Source: Paracoccaceae bacterium Fryx2
GTDB taxonomy: Bacteria; Pseudomonadota; Alphaproteobacteria; Rhodobacterales; Rhodobacteraceae
Direction: 5' to 3'
DNA length: 64,000 nt
Assembly: GCA_032334235.1 (NCBI GenBank)
Contig: JAVSGI010000005.1
Coordinates: 1,860,001 to 1,924,000, forward strand
Below are positions 26,565 through 35,596 of this stretch, piece after piece. Within the stretch, counting starts at the first letter, position 1. Every line of letters begins with the position of its first letter. The notes beneath the pieces were generated by a model that was not told the origin of the DNA, did not search any database, and saw only the letters and a program-made list of their open reading frames with translations. Position numbers and translations under genes: made by a program.

Positions 26565-27710
26565 CTAGTCGCGCATTCGGGCCAGCGCGGCGGTCAGCGC
26601 GATCACGGCCAGCAGCGCCAGCGCGGCGAACCCGAAGGCGGCGCGCAGGCCAAAGGCAGCGGCGAGGAACCCCAGCATCGGCGGGCCGAAGAAATAGCCG
26701 AAGTAGCCCAGAAGCGTGGCGCGGGCCACGGCACGGGCGCGGGCCTCGGCCGGGGCGGCGCGGCCGACCAGCGAAAACGCCGTGGGGGCGATGACCGACG
26801 ACCCGATGCCCATCACGATGAACCCGGCGTAGGCCATCGCCGGGCTGGTGGCCAGCGCCGCAATCGCCGCCCCGGCGCCCGCGATGACCGCCCCGCCGCG
26901 CAACAGCCACAGCGCGTCGATCCGCGACAGCAGGCCCTGCCCCGCAAGGCGGGCAATGCCCATGGTCAGGGCCAGCGCCGCCGGGCCCATCGCGCCTTCG
27001 GCAGGCGAGCCGCCAAGGGTCTGCTCGATATGCAGCGCCGACCAGTTCTCGGCGGCATTCTCGGTCAGGAAGGCGATCATCACGATGCCGCCGCCGATCA
27101 CCGGCAGCAGGCCGAGGGGGACGTGGCTGGTGCCTTTCGGGCGGGTCAGCCCATGGATGCGGCCGTCGCGTTCCCATGTCGCCAGCGCCAGCAGGCCCGC
27201 CGCCAGCGCCGCCACGGACATCACCGCCCCCGGCGGCCACTCCGCCGCGCGCATCGCACCCGTGGCCAGCGCGCCGCCCGCATAGCCGAAGCTGTAGGCG
27301 GCGTGGCAGAGGTTCATCAGATGCAGGCCGCGCTCGTTCTCCAGCGCCGCGACGCGCGCGTTCATCAGCACGTCCAGCGTGCCGGTGGCCGCGCCGCAAA
27401 GCCCGATGGCGAGCGAGAACTGCCAGAGTGTTGCCGACTGCCCCGGCAGCGCGAAGGCCAGCGCCATGGCCATCGCGCAGGCAGGCAGCGCCACCCGCCC
27501 CAGCGCCGCCCCGGTGCCCGGCGCCAGCAGCATGGCGGCAACGGCACAGACCGGGGCCGACAGCATCAGAAGGCCCAGCCGCGCCTCGTCCACCCCCAGC
27601 ATGGTCTTGAGGTCGGGCAGCGCCGCCGCAAAGGTGCCCCAGAGGACGCCCATCGCGGCAAAGGCTGCCACCGCCGCGCGGGCGGTGATCAGGGTGGGAA
27701 GGAAGGCCAT
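26565..27710 (-). CDS. MFS transporter, YbjJ-like (second copy)
   Basis: Encodes 381 residues from the ATG at 27710, with GAGG 9 bases upstream. About 12 hydrophobic segments are present. Diagnostic stretches are GTLDVLMNARVAALENERG and FLTENAAENWSALHI, aligning with MDVAMNANAVEVE and VLDWSALYL of the gene at 9591. The substrate is unknown. The two genes are paralogues by motif but clearly diverged, not a recent duplication. Confidence 0.85.
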   Translation of the reverse strand: MAFLPTLITARAAVAAFAAMGVLWGTFAAALPDLKTMLGVDEARLGLLMLSAPVCAVAAMLLAPGTGAALGRVALPACAMAMALAFALPGQSATLWQFSLAIGLCGAATGTLDVLMNARVAALENERGLHLMNLCHAAYSFGYAGGALATGAMRAAEWPPGAVMSVAALAAGLLALATWERDGRIHGLTRPKGTSHVPLGLLPVIGGGIVMIAFLTENAAENWSALHIEQTLGGSPAEGAMGPAALALTMGIARLAGQGLLSRIDALWLLRGGAVIAGAGAAIAALATSPAMAYAGFIVMGIGSSVIAPTAFSLVGRAAPAEARARAVARATLLGYFGYFFGPPMLGFLAAAFGLRAAFGFAALALLAVIALTAALARMRD

Positions 27711-27898
27711 GGCGGGGAACCTCTGAAGCGGAAGCCCCGAGCTAGCCGCTTCGCCGCACCCCGGCAAGTCCGCCGCCGACGCGCCACAGGGGGGTGGCGA
27801 CGCTTTTCGCCTTTCCTTCGCGGCGAATCCGCGCTAATGCGCGCCGGTCGCGCCATGCACCCTTGGAGGATGGCGGACTTAACATATGGAGAACCTCA

Positions 27899-28501
27899 AT
27901 GGCTGGTGAAATCCCTGATTTTCACGCCGAGGTACGGACGGGGACAGGCAAGGGGGCCGCTCGTCAAGCTCGTCGTGAGGGCAACGTACCCGGTATCGTT
28001 TATGGGGGCGGCGTGGAGCCGCTGTCCATCAACATCAACTACAACACGCTCTTGAACCGCCTGCGCAAGGGCCGTTTCCTTCAGACGCTGTTCAACCTCA
28101 AGGTCGAAGGCCAGGATGACGTGCGCGTGATCTGCCGCGGCGTCCAGCGCGATGTCGTGAAGGATCTGCCGACGCATGTCGATTTCATGCGCCTGCGCCG
28201 CACCTCGCGGATCAACCTGTTCATCCACGTCACCTTCATCAACCACGAAGCGGCCCCCGGGCTGAAGCGTGGCGGCACGCTGACCGTGGTGCGCCCGGAA
28301 GTCGAGCTTGACGTGCTGGCGGGCGACATCCCCGATCACATCACGGTCGACCTGACCGGCAAGAACATCGGCGACGTGATCCACATCCAGGATGTGGTGC
28401 TGCCCGAAGGTGTGGTGCCGACCATCGAGCGCAACTTCGTGATCGCCAACATCGCGGCCCCGTCGGGCCTGCGGTCGACCGACAACGAAGAAGCCGAGTA
28501 A
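27899..28501 (+). CDS. rplY: 50S ribosomal protein bL25 (CTC/TL5 form)
   Basis: Encodes 200 residues, the long two-domain form. The 5S rRNA-binding domain has [20 protein letters not shown] and the C-terminal CTC/TL5 beta domain includes [19 protein letters not shown] and [13 protein letters not shown]. It binds 5S rRNA in the large subunit. The ATG at 27899 follows a purine-rich GGAGAACCTCA. In many relatives pth follows directly; here a methyltransferase gene on the other strand separates them. Confidence 0.95.
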   Translation: MAGEIPDFHAEVRTGTGKGAARQARREGNVPGIVYGGGVEPLSININYNTLLNRLRKGRFLQTLFNLKVEGQDDVRVICRGVQRDVVKDLPTHVDFMRLRRTSRINLFIHVTFINHEAAPGLKRGGTLTVVRPEVELDVLAGDIPDHITVDLTGKNIGDVIHIQDVVLPEGVVPTIERNFVIANIAAPSGLRSTDNEEAE

Positions 28502-28569
28502 GCAGTTCTGCTTGGCAGGGTTGAACGCGGGGGTGCAAGCCTCCGCGTTTCGCGTTTCGGCACTTGCAT

Positions 28570-28673
28570 CCAAGGCGCGCATCTTTGCACGCCTTTCAGT
28601 GCACGCGCTCCAGCACGCCTGCCAATGCGCGCGTTTTAGCACGCGTTTCAGTGTGCGCGTTCCAGCACGACCG
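28570..28673 (-). repeat. 52-bp imperfect tandem duplication at the 3' end of the FkbM gene
   Basis: Two adjacent 52-base units start at 28570 and 28622 and match at roughly 41 positions. The right unit contains the last codons and stop of the methyltransferase gene; the left unit is a decayed copy downstream of it. Confidence 0.75.
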
Positions 28674-29319
28674 TCGCGCCGCGCGACCCCGTGGGGCAAT
28701 AGGTCAGGCCGGTGGCCGACAGCGCGTCGAAGATGCGCTTCACCCCCGCCGCACCATAGACCGACGGATGAAGTTCCATCATCACCAGCCGGACGGCAGG
28801 CGGCAGGCCATTGTCGAACAACGCCAGTTCGCCGCCCTCGACATCGACGCTCAGCACCGTCGGCGCAAAGCGCGCCAGCAGGTCCGCGATGCGGAGCGCG
28901 GGCACCTCGACCTCGCGTGTGTGCCGGGCATCGGGCGGCGGCACCAGCGACGAGGCCCAGAACGACCGGCGCACGGTGAAGGTGACCGTTCCGGCGCCGA
29001 AGTCGTCGGCCACCACCGCGCCCCAGACGATCTCGCCCGCGGCCCCGTTGCGGGCCAGGTTGGCCTGGGCCACCGGCGCCATGTCGGGCCCCGCCTCGAC
29101 CCCCGCCACCGCCGCGCCGGTGCGCCCGGCGGCCAGCGAGGCCAGATACCCCGCCCCCGCCCCCAGATCGAGAAACCGGTCGCCGCGCCGCAGGTGGCGC
29201 AGCAGGGCGTCGGCCTCGGTATGTTCATACTTGCCGCCCGCCATTGCGGCATCAAGCTGGCCGGTCATCAGCGCGTCGGGGATGCGCAGGTCCACCCCGT
29301 TGATCGTGTAATCCGCCAC
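28648..29319 (-). CDS. FkbM family methyltransferase
   Basis: Encodes 223 residues from a GTG at 29319, chosen because AGGGGGG lies just upstream; an ATG at 29349 is an alternative. The SAM site is DRFLDLGAGAGYLASLAAG, followed by VAGVEAGPDM and, later, LSVDVEGGELALFDNG, the FkbM signature. The end is RGATVVLERAH. FkbM enzymes methylate sugars or other small molecules; the substrate is unknown. It lies between rplY and pth on the opposite strand, an insertion into a usually conserved pair. Confidence 0.85.
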   Translation of the reverse strand: MADYTINGVDLRIPDALMTGQLDAAMAGGKYEHTEADALLRHLRRGDRFLDLGAGAGYLASLAAGRTGAAVAGVEAGPDMAPVAQANLARNGAAGEIVWGAVVADDFGAGTVTFTVRRSFWASSLVPPPDARHTREVEVPALRIADLLARFAPTVLSVDVEGGELALFDNGLPPAVRLVMMELHPSVYGAAGVKRIFDALSATGLTYCPTGSRGATVVLERAH

Positions 29320-29423
29320 GCCGCCCCCCCTGGCCCGGCGCGGTTGCATCCGCGCGGCCTTGGCCGTAGAAAACGCCAAAGGGCGGGCACTGTCCAGCCC
29401 GCCCCTGATGGCGGAGTGTGCGG

Positions 29424-30098
29424 GTGAAACTGTTCGTGGGCCTTGGCAATCCCGGCGCGAAATACGCGGGCAACCGGCACAACATCGGCTACATGGCAGT
29501 GGACCGGATCGCGGCGGATCACGGTTTCGGGCCATGGCGGCGGGCGTTCAAGGGTCTGGTGGCCGACGGGCGGCTGGGCGACGAGAAGGTGGTGCTGCTG
29601 AAGCCCGAAACCTTCATGAACCTGTCGGGCGAGGCGGTGCAGCAGGCGGTGCAGTTCTACAAGCTGACCCCCGCCGAGATCACCGTGTTCCATGACGAGC
29701 TAGACCTTGCCCCCGGCCGCACCCGCGTCAAGCAGGGCGGCGGACATGCCGGGCACAACGGACTGCGCTCGATCCATGCCCATGTCGGCGAGGCTTACGG
29801 GCGGGTCCGGCTGGGCATCGGGCATCCCGGCCACAAGGACGCGGTGGCGCATTATGTGCTGAGCGATTTTGCCAAGGCCGAAGCGGCCGCCTTCGACGAC
29901 CTGCTGCGCGGCATTTCCGACGGGGCGGTGGCATTGGCGGCGGGCGATGGGGTCGGGTTTCTCAATTCGGTCGCACAGCGCACCGCCCCGCCCCGGTCCT
30001 CGACGCGCCCCGCCCCGGCCGCCCCGGCCCCGACGCCGCCTGAACCCGAAGCGGAAACCCGCACCCCGATGCAGAAACTGCTGGACCGTTTCAGATGA
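29424..30098 (+). CDS. pth: Peptidyl-tRNA hydrolase
   Basis: Encodes 224 residues from a GTG at 29424, preceded by GGAG at 7 bases. The active site residues are seen in LFVGLGNPGAKYAGNRHNIG (Asn and catalytic His), KPETFMNLSG (Asn) and FHDELDLAPG (Asp). The C terminus carries a Pro/Ala-rich extension (PAPAAPAPTPPEPE) before a final helix. It recycles peptidyl-tRNA released from stalled ribosomes. Its stop overlaps the DUF2332 start by 4 bases. Confidence 0.96.
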   Translation: MKLFVGLGNPGAKYAGNRHNIGYMAVDRIAADHGFGPWRRAFKGLVADGRLGDEKVVLLKPETFMNLSGEAVQQAVQFYKLTPAEITVFHDELDLAPGRTRVKQGGGHAGHNGLRSIHAHVGEAYGRVRLGIGHPGHKDAVAHYVLSDFAKAEAAAFDDLLRGISDGAVALAAGDGVGFLNSVAQRTAPPRSSTRPAPAAPAPTPPEPEAETRTPMQKLLDRFR

Positions 30099-31141
30099 CC
30101 GAGGCGGTCCGCGCAGCCTTCCGCGACCAGGCAACGGCCTGCGCGGCTCTCGGCTCGCCGCAGACCGCCCGGCTGCTGGCGGGGCTGGCGGATGCGATGA
30201 CCGGCGACACGGCCGTGGCGGCACGGGTGCTGGGCTGGCCGGGCGATCCCTCGTGGCGCGGCGAGTCAGTCGCGCTGCGGCTGGCCGGCGGGCTTCATGC
30301 GCTGGTGCTGGGCGGGCAGGATGGGGCGCTTGCTGCCGCCTATGCCGACCCGGCGGCGGTATCGGACCGGCAGCTTGTTGCAGTGGCTCAGGCCGCAATG
30401 GCGCGGCACGAAGCCTTCCTGCTGCGCTGGATCGACTCGGCACCCCAGACCAACGAGGTGCGCCGCTCTGCGGTGCTGATCGCGGCGGGGAACTGGCTGG
30501 CCGCGCGGGTCGGCCTGCCGCTGGTGCTTTCGGAACTGGGGGCGAGCGCGGGGCTGAACCTGATCTGGGACCGGTATCGCCTGACGGTTCCGGGCGGCGA
30601 GATGGGGCCACCCGACGCCGCCCTGCATCTTGCGCCCGACTGGCACGGGCAAGCCCCGGTGATCTGCCCGCCCGTCGTGGCCGCACGCGCGGGGGTGGAC
30701 CTGAATCCGCTCGACCCGGGCTCGGACCGGCTGCGCATCCTGTCCTACGTCTGGCCCGATCAGGCCGACCGGCTGGCGCGCACCGCGCAGGCGGCAGGCA
30801 TGGCGGCGGGGCTGGGCGTGCATCCGGCACGCGGCGACGCGGTGGACTGGCTTGCCACCCGGCTGCAAGTGCCGCTTCCCGGCCGGTTGCATCTGGTGTT
30901 CCACACCATCGCCTGGCAGTATTTCACCGCCCAGGCGCAGGCGCGCGGGCTGGCGATGCTGGAGGCGGCAGGCACGCGGGCTGCGGCCGACACCCCGCTG
31001 GCCCATCTGGCAATGGAGGCCGATGGGCACCCCGATGGCGCGGCCGTCACGCTGCGGCTCTGGCCGGGGGGCGACACCATTCCGCTGGGCCGGGCGGATT
31101 TTCATGGCCGCTGGGTGGACTGGCGGGCCCCCGCCGCGTGA
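30095..31141 (+). CDS. DUF2332 family protein
   Basis: Encodes 348 residues. The DUF2332 pattern is visible as QTNEVRRSAVLIAAGNWLAA, LVLSELGASAGLNLIWDRY and PLDPGSDRLRILSYVWPDQA. GLNLIWDRY and VFHTIAWQYF suggest a Rossmann-like, possibly methyltransferase-like, fold, but no activity is established. It is translationally coupled to pth through an ATGA overlap. Confidence 0.85.
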   Translation: MTEAVRAAFRDQATACAALGSPQTARLLAGLADAMTGDTAVAARVLGWPGDPSWRGESVALRLAGGLHALVLGGQDGALAAAYADPAAVSDRQLVAVAQAAMARHEAFLLRWIDSAPQTNEVRRSAVLIAAGNWLAARVGLPLVLSELGASAGLNLIWDRYRLTVPGGEMGPPDAALHLAPDWHGQAPVICPPVVAARAGVDLNPLDPGSDRLRILSYVWPDQADRLARTAQAAGMAAGLGVHPARGDAVDWLATRLQVPLPGRLHLVFHTIAWQYFTAQAQARGLAMLEAAGTRAAADTPLAHLAMEADGHPDGAAVTLRLWPGGDTIPLGRADFHGRWVDWRAPAA

Positions 31142-31147
31142 TGCGCC

Positions 31148-31179
31148 TTCACATTGGCACAAATATCCCCGCCGGAGGC
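31148..31179 (-). repeat. Dispersed intergenic repeat, copy 4 (short form)
   Basis: The plus strand reads TTCACATTGGCACAAATATC then CCCGCCGGAGGC, beginning 7 bases after the DUF2332 stop. Confidence 0.75.
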
Positions 31180-31240
31180 ATCGACACCCGCCGCCCAAGC
31201 GATACCATGGGAGTCGTGAACCAGAACCGAAGGACCGCCG

Positions 31241-31609
31241 ATGAAGGACGCATCGCTGAACGTGCTGGGCACCGCGCTGGCGGAATGTTCGACCGACCCG
31301 CTGACGGGCTTCTTCCGCAACGGCTGCTGCGACACCGGCCCGATGGACCGGGGCCTGCACACGGTCTGCGCCCGCATGACGGCCGAGTTTCTGGCCCTGT
31401 CGAAATACCTCGGCAACGACCTGTCCACTCCGCGCCCGGAATACGGCTTCAAGGGGCTGAAGCCGGGCGATCAGTGGTGCCTGTGCGCCACGCGCTTCGT
31501 GCAGGCGCATGACGAGGGGGCAGCGCCACAAGTCCGGCTGGCCGCGACGCATGTCCGCACGCTGGACGTGGTGCCGCTGGAGATCCTTCAGCTTTACGCC
31601 GCCGACTGA
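31241..31609 (+). CDS. DUF2237 family protein
   Basis: Encodes 122 residues. Family features are LNVLGTALAECSTDPLTGFF, NGCCDTGPMDRGLHTVCARM and LKPGDQWCLCATRFVQA, with six Cys, several in Cys-rich turns that could bind metal. Members are cytoplasmic and uncharacterised. The preceding AAGGACCGCCG is a plausible ribosome site. Confidence 0.88.
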   Translation: MKDASLNVLGTALAECSTDPLTGFFRNGCCDTGPMDRGLHTVCARMTAEFLALSKYLGNDLSTPRPEYGFKGLKPGDQWCLCATRFVQAHDEGAAPQVRLAATHVRTLDVVPLEILQLYAAD

Positions 31610-31797
31610 GCCGCCGCCGACCGCAACCCGGCGTCGTCGCGAATCTGATCCTCGATGAACAGGCTCGGCAAGTGCGGCCGCCCGGTGACCCCAGCCTTGC
31701 GGCAGATCGCGTTGGTCTGCGCCTCGACCGTGCCTTCCGAGGTCATCCGGCGACAGGCCCGACAGACGCCGGATCGCGGCGGTGGGAAACTGGTCAG
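31597..31797 (-). pseudogene. Decayed LuxR-type helix-turn-helix remnant
   Basis: The minus-strand frame contains SEGTVEAQTNAICRKAGVTG followed by RPHLPSLF, which resembles the recognition-helix half of a LuxR/GerE DNA-binding domain (SEGTV-x-H/Q-x-N-AI-x-RK-x-GV-x-x-R-x-L). The expected first half (LTxRE..VL, GxSNKEIA) is missing or scrambled (LTSFPPPRSGVCRACRRM) and no sensor domain can be seen upstream. It overlaps the DUF2237 3' end by about 13 bases. I read it as the relic of a quorum-sensing or response-regulator gene. This is a pattern match by eye. Confidence 0.45.
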
Positions 31798-31916
31798 GGG
31801 TTTGGCTTGCCCCGCCTGCACCCAGGGTTTGCGCGCGTGAACCAGAGTTTGCGGGGTCATGCGGGCATTTCCCGCCCAAATGGGCCTGCCCTGAAGACAC
31901 CGGCGCGGCTGGGCGC

Positions 31917-32225
31917 TCAGGGCTGGCAGAGGTCGAAAGGCCCCGCCCCGCCCCGCCGCGCGGCCGGTATGGCGAGGCACAGCACGCGGCCATCCGCCGT
32001 GCGGCTGACGCCCTCGGCCGAAACGCCGTCGCCCCGGTCCGGTCCGCCATGGCGGCGGGCCGCGAAAACCGCCCCGCCGGGCACCGGTCCGGTCACGGGG
32101 CCCTCCGGCTCCACGACCACGCCCGGTTCGGTGACAGGCTCACCCATCCCTCCAGCGTGGGCCGCCGCCGCAACCGCCAGCAGCACGGCGCAGGCTGCAT
32201 ACAGATCCCGCATTCCGATCGACAT
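31917..32225 (-). CDS. Small exported protein, hypothetical
   Basis: Encodes 102 residues. It has a signal peptide (MSIGMRDLYAACAVLLAVAA, cleavage after AHA) and a mature start GGMGEPVTEPGVVVEPEG, a Pro/Glu/Val-rich segment. GGGGGAAGCG precedes the start. I recall a family of short Rhodobacteraceae proteins with a similar GGM-x-EPV N terminus, without known function. The C-terminal half is Arg/Gly-rich and may be out of family. Confidence 0.5.
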   Translation of the reverse strand: MSIGMRDLYAACAVLLAVAAAAHAGGMGEPVTEPGVVVEPEGPVTGPVPGGAVFAARRHGGPDRGDGVSAEGVSRTADGRVLCLAIPAARRGGAGPFDLCQP

Positions 32226-32304
32226 CGCTTCCCCCGCACCGGCCCGACATAGCGGTAGCGCGACGGGTGAACCCCGTCAACCGGGGCGGAAAGCCGCGCG
32301 GCCG

Positions 32305-33537
32305 TCAGATCTTCATGTCGAAACCCAGGTGCTTGGCGACGGTGAAGATGTCCTTGTCGCCACGACCGCACATGTTCATCACGATGATATGCTCGGGCGG
32401 CAGGGTCGGGGCGATCTTCATCACATGCGCCAGCGCGTGGCTCGGCTCCAGCGCGGGGATGATGCCCTCCAGCGCGCAGCAGAGCTGGAACGCCTCCAGC
32501 GCCTCGGCGTCGGTGATCGAGACATAGCTGGCGCGGCCGGTATCGTGCAGCCAGGAATGCTCGGGCCCGATGCCGGGATAATCCAGCCCGGCGGAGATCG
32601 AGAAGCCTTCGAGAATCTGGCCGTCGCCATCCTGCAACAGATAGGTGCGGTTGCCGTGCAGCACACCGGGCCGCCCGCCGGTCAGGCTGGCGCAATGCTG
32701 CATCCGGTCGTCGACGCCCTTGCCGCCTGCCTCGACGCCGATGATGTTCACCGACGGATCATCGAGGAAGGGGTAGAACAGCCCCATGGCGTTCGACCCG
32801 CCGCCGATCGCCGCGATCAGGGTGTCGGGCAGCCGCCCCTCGCCCTCCTGCTCGGCGAGTTGCCAGCGCACCTCTTTCCCGATGATCGACTGGAAGTCAC
32901 GCACCATCGCCGGATAGGGATGCGGTCCGGCCACGGTGCCGATGCAGTAGAAGGTATCGCGCACGTTGGTCACCCAGTCGCGCAGCGCGTCGTTCATCGC
33001 GTCCTTCAGCGTGCCGCGGCCGGAGGTGACCGGAATCACCTCGGCCCCCAAGAGCTTCATGCGGAACACGTTCGGCGCCTGCCGCTCGACATCATGCGCG
33101 CCCATGTAGACCACGCATTTCAGCCCGAACTTGGCGCAGACCGTGGCCGTCGCCACCCCGTGCTGGCCTGCCCCGGTTTCGGCAATGATCCGGGTCTTGC
33201 CCATGCGGCGGGCAAGGATGATCTGGCCCAGCACGTTGTTGATCTTGTGCGCGCCGGTGTGGTTCAACTCGTCGCGCTTGAGATATACCTTCGCGCCGCC
33301 CAGATGCCGCGTCAGCCGTTCGGCGTAATACAGCGGCGAGGGGCGGCCGACGTAGTGCTTCCACAGCCAGTCCATCTCGGCCCAGAACTTGGGGTCGGTC
33401 TTGGCGAACTCGTAGCGCTCTTCCAGTTCCAGGATCAGCGGCATAAGTGTCTCGGACACGAAGCGCCCGCCAAAAAGGCCAAACCGCCCCTGTTCGTCCG
33501 GCCCCGTCATGAAGCTGTTCAACCCGTCCTCGGCCAT
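32305..33537 (-). CDS. trpB: Tryptophan synthase beta chain
   Basis: Encodes 410 residues from the ATG at 33537, with AAGGAGG 6 bases upstream. The PLP Lys is in [12 protein letters not shown], the phosphate-binding loop is [10 protein letters not shown], and [17 protein letters not shown] is conserved. It condenses indole with serine in the last step of tryptophan synthesis, normally in complex with TrpA, which is not in the window. It follows trpF with a GNAT gene between them. Confidence 0.97.
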   Translation of the reverse strand: MAEDGLNSFMTGPDEQGRFGLFGGRFVSETLMPLILELEERYEFAKTDPKFWAEMDWLWKHYVGRPSPLYYAERLTRHLGGAKVYLKRDELNHTGAHKINNVLGQIILARRMGKTRIIAETGAGQHGVATATVCAKFGLKCVVYMGAHDVERQAPNVFRMKLLGAEVIPVTSGRGTLKDAMNDALRDWVTNVRDTFYCIGTVAGPHPYPAMVRDFQSIIGKEVRWQLAEQEGEGRLPDTLIAAIGGGSNAMGLFYPFLDDPSVNIIGVEAGGKGVDDRMQHCASLTGGRPGVLHGNRTYLLQDGDGQILEGFSISAGLDYPGIGPEHSWLHDTGRASYVSITDAEALEAFQLCCALEGIIPALEPSHALAHVMKIAPTLPPEHIIVMNMCGRGDKDIFTVAKHLGFDMKI

Positions 33538-33586
33538 GGCGCACCTCCTTGTTTGACAGTGCATCTAGCGCCCTATGCGGGCGACG

Positions 33587-34030
33587 TCAAAGCGGCTTCT
33601 TCATCCCCAGATGCGAAGCCGCGTAGCCCAGCCTTTCGTAGAACCGATGCGCGGCTTCGCGGTTGCGGTCGGTGGTGAGCTGGATGATCGTGCAGCCCGC
33701 CGCCCTGGCCCGTGCCTCACACTCCGCCATCAACAGCGCCCCGACGCCCTGTGACCGCACCTCGGCGGACACCCGCACCGCCTCGACCAGTGCCCGGCGG
33801 CTGCCGCCACGCGAAAGGCCCGCAAGGATGGTCAGTTGGCAGCAAGCGATAATGCGGCCCGCGGTTTCGCCTACGATCAGTTGATGCATCGGGTTAGCGG
33901 CTATGTCGTCGAAGGCCCCGAGATAGGCCTCGGCTTCAGCCCCCTCACGACCCTTACCAAGCGGATCATCGGTCAGCAGCGCCACAATGTCCGGTACATC
34001 GGCGCGGGTGGCATCGCGGAAGTGGATCAT
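33587..34030 (-). CDS. GNAT family N-acetyltransferase inserted between trpF and trpB
   Basis: Encodes 147 residues with a complete GNAT fold: [40 protein letters not shown] (motif A, RSQGVG) and [18 protein letters not shown] (motif B). It begins inside the trpF stop (ATGA overlap), so it is translated with trpF. In related genomes, as I recall, trpF and trpB are adjacent; this looks like a lineage-specific addition. The substrate is unknown. Confidence 0.88.
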   Translation of the reverse strand: MIHFRDATRADVPDIVALLTDDPLGKGREGAEAEAYLGAFDDIAANPMHQLIVGETAGRIIACCQLTILAGLSRGGSRRALVEAVRVSAEVRSQGVGALLMAECEARARAAGCTIIQLTTDRNREAAHRFYERLGYAASHLGMKKPL

Positions 34031-34680
34031 CGCAGGACCGGCACGCCGGCCTTCACGCCCTGCGCCGCCTCGACAAAACCCGCGATCCGCGCAGCATCTT
34101 TCACCCCCGGCGCACTTTCGACGCCGGACGACACATCGACCTGCCTGGCATTGGTCAGGCGCAGCGCCTCGGCCACGTTCTCGGGGGTCAGGCCGCCGGC
34201 CAGCATCCAGGGTTTCAGCCAGTGGCGGCCGACCAGCAGACGCCAGTCGAAGGACAGACCGTTGCCGCCGGGCAGGGCGGCGCCGGTCACGGGTTTGGCG
34301 TCGATCAGCAACTGGTCTGCCGCCAGCGCATAGTCGAAAAGCGCGGCAAGGTCGCCCTCGTCCGCGACGCCGACCGCCTTCATGACCGGCAGGCCGTAGC
34401 GGGCGCGCACCTCGGCCACCCGGTCGGGCGATTCTTGGCCGTGGAGCTGCAGCATGTCGAGCGGCACCGTCTCGGTCAGCGCGTCGAGGGTGGCATCGTC
34501 GGCGTCAACCGTCAGGGCCACCTTGGCCAGCCCTGCCGGGGTGGCCAAGGCAAGAACCCGGGCCTGATCGAGTGTCAGGTGGCGCGGCGACCGGGGGAAG
34601 AACACGAAGCCTGCATAGGCTGCCCCTGCGGCGGCAACCGCCGCCACGTCGGAAAGGTTGCGCAAGCCGCATATCTTCAC
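34027..34680 (-). CDS. trpF: Phosphoribosylanthranilate isomerase
   Basis: Encodes 217 residues. The start VKICGLRN (GTG at 34680) matches the beta-1 strand of TrpF; a TTG five codons upstream (34695) would be 2 bases after the lapA stop and is the alternative. The general base Cys is in KICGLRN and the general acid Asp is in [13 protein letters not shown], with [11 protein letters not shown] in between. It converts phosphoribosyl anthranilate to CdRP in tryptophan synthesis. It is tightly packed after lapA. Confidence 0.94.
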   Translation of the reverse strand: MKICGLRNLSDVAAVAAAGAAYAGFVFFPRSPRHLTLDQARVLALATPAGLAKVALTVDADDATLDALTETVPLDMLQLHGQESPDRVAEVRARYGLPVMKAVGVADEGDLAALFDYALAADQLLIDAKPVTGAALPGGNGLSFDWRLLVGRHWLKPWMLAGGLTPENVAEALRLTNARQVDVSSGVESAPGVKDAARIAGFVEAAQGVKAGVPVLR

Positions 34681-34696
34681 CCGGACGCCGCCCAAG

Positions 34697-35059
34697 TCAG
34701 TTGGCCGGCTTCTTGTCCTGCAAGATCGCCAGAACCTCGTCCCTCGGTTGGGCCTTGGCTTCTCGCAGGCCCGCCAGTTCGCGTTCCAGCCTTGTCACTT
34801 CGCGCGATTTTGCGGTGGCAACCGAACGGTGCCGATGTTCGCGCAGCCATTCCCAGAAGAAGCCGATCAGCAGACCGATGACGATCCCCCCGAAGATCAC
34901 GAGGAACAGCGGCAGTTCCTGCGACCAGGAAAACCCCGCGAATGCAGCCAGATCATCGGGCATTGCGTGCAGCGTCACCATCGTACGGTTCGCAAGAGCC
35001 ACGACAAGCAAGCAGATCGCCAGAAGGACGATAAGGAGGTAGCGAAGATAGCGTATCAT
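34697..35059 (-). CDS. lapA: LapA family (DUF1049) inner membrane protein
   Basis: Encodes 120 residues from the ATG at 35059. Two membrane helices ([20 protein letters not shown] and [20 protein letters not shown]) are followed by a charged coiled-coil tail ([14 protein letters not shown]). Members of the LapA family tie LPS-assembly quality control to the membrane in gammaproteobacteria; the function in this lineage is inferred. It lies in the conserved ihfB-lapA-trpF order. Confidence 0.85.
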   Translation of the reverse strand: MIRYLRYLLIVLLAICLLVVALANRTMVTLHAMPDDLAAFAGFSWSQELPLFLVIFGGIVIGLLIGFFWEWLREHRHRSVATAKSREVTRLERELAGLREAKAQPRDEVLAILQDKKPAN

Positions 35060-35128
35060 CGGGCCAAAGTTCCTGACCGGGGCATCACCTGCCCCCTGGG
35101 GGCCGCGCCGCAACCGGGCGCGGCAAAA

Positions 35129-35410
35129 TCACTTGCCATTCAGACGGTCTCGCAGCAGCTTGCCGGTCTTGAAGAAGGGAACCTTCTTGTCCTCGACTTC
35201 GACCGCCTCGCCCGTGCGCGGGTTGCGTCCCACCCTCGCATCCCGCGCCTTCACCGAGAATGCGCCGAAACCGCGCAGTTCAACCCGGTCACCCTTGGCC
35301 AGCGACTCGATGATTTCCTCGAACACGGTGTTCACGATACGCTCGACATGGCGCTGCGTGAGGTGCGGGTTCTCGTCCGCTATTTTCTGGATCAGTTCCG
35401 AACGGATCAT
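35129..35410 (-). CDS. ihfB: Integration host factor subunit beta
   Basis: Encodes 93 residues of the HU/IHF family. It starts [20 protein letters not shown]; the DNA-inserting arm has [12 protein letters not shown] and the C terminus [30 protein letters not shown] and [10 protein letters not shown] are typical of IHF-beta rather than HU. With IHF-alpha it bends DNA sharply at specific sites. It sits between rpsA and lapA. Confidence 0.96.
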   Translation of the reverse strand: MIRSELIQKIADENPHLTQRHVERIVNTVFEEIIESLAKGDRVELRGFGAFSVKARDARVGRNPRTGEAVEVEDKKVPFFKTGKLLRDRLNGK

Positions 35411-35464
35411 CCGAAGTGCCCCCCTGTGGTCGGCTGGATCACCACCACGACGTTCTTGTCATTG

Positions 35465-35492
35465 ACTATAGGCAGATTTTTCCCGCGCACAA
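35465..35492 (-). promoter_or_regulatory. Candidate sigma-70 promoter of ihfB
   Basis: On the minus strand TTGTGC and TATAGT are 16 bases apart, the -10 box ending about 55 bases before the ihfB start codon. It lies downstream of the rpsA terminator, giving ihfB its own promoter. Confidence 0.45.
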
Positions 35493-35540
35493 ACAGGAAA
35501 ACCCGTCTGTCCCGGTCGCAAGGCACGAGGATCGGCGACA

Positions 35541-35571
35541 AAATGAAAGGCCCCGCCGGGTGGCGGGGCCT
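35541..35571 (-). terminator. Rho-independent terminator of rpsA
   Basis: A perfect 9-bp stem (GGCCCCGCC / GGCGGGGCC, loop of 4) is followed on the minus strand by TTTCATTTT. It starts 26 bases after the rpsA stop. Confidence 0.8.
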
Positions 35572-35596
35572 CTGGTCAACCCTTGCGGGTCGAAGG

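Noticed and set aside
26350-26568. 72-codon open frame upstream of the MFS gene
   Set aside because: No ribosome site, signal or recognisable pattern; its 3' end overlaps the convergent MFS gene.
35102-35124. GC-rich hairpin between ihfB and lapA as terminator
   Set aside because: The stem is good but the T run lies on the wrong side for minus-strand transcription, and the genes are probably cotranscribed.
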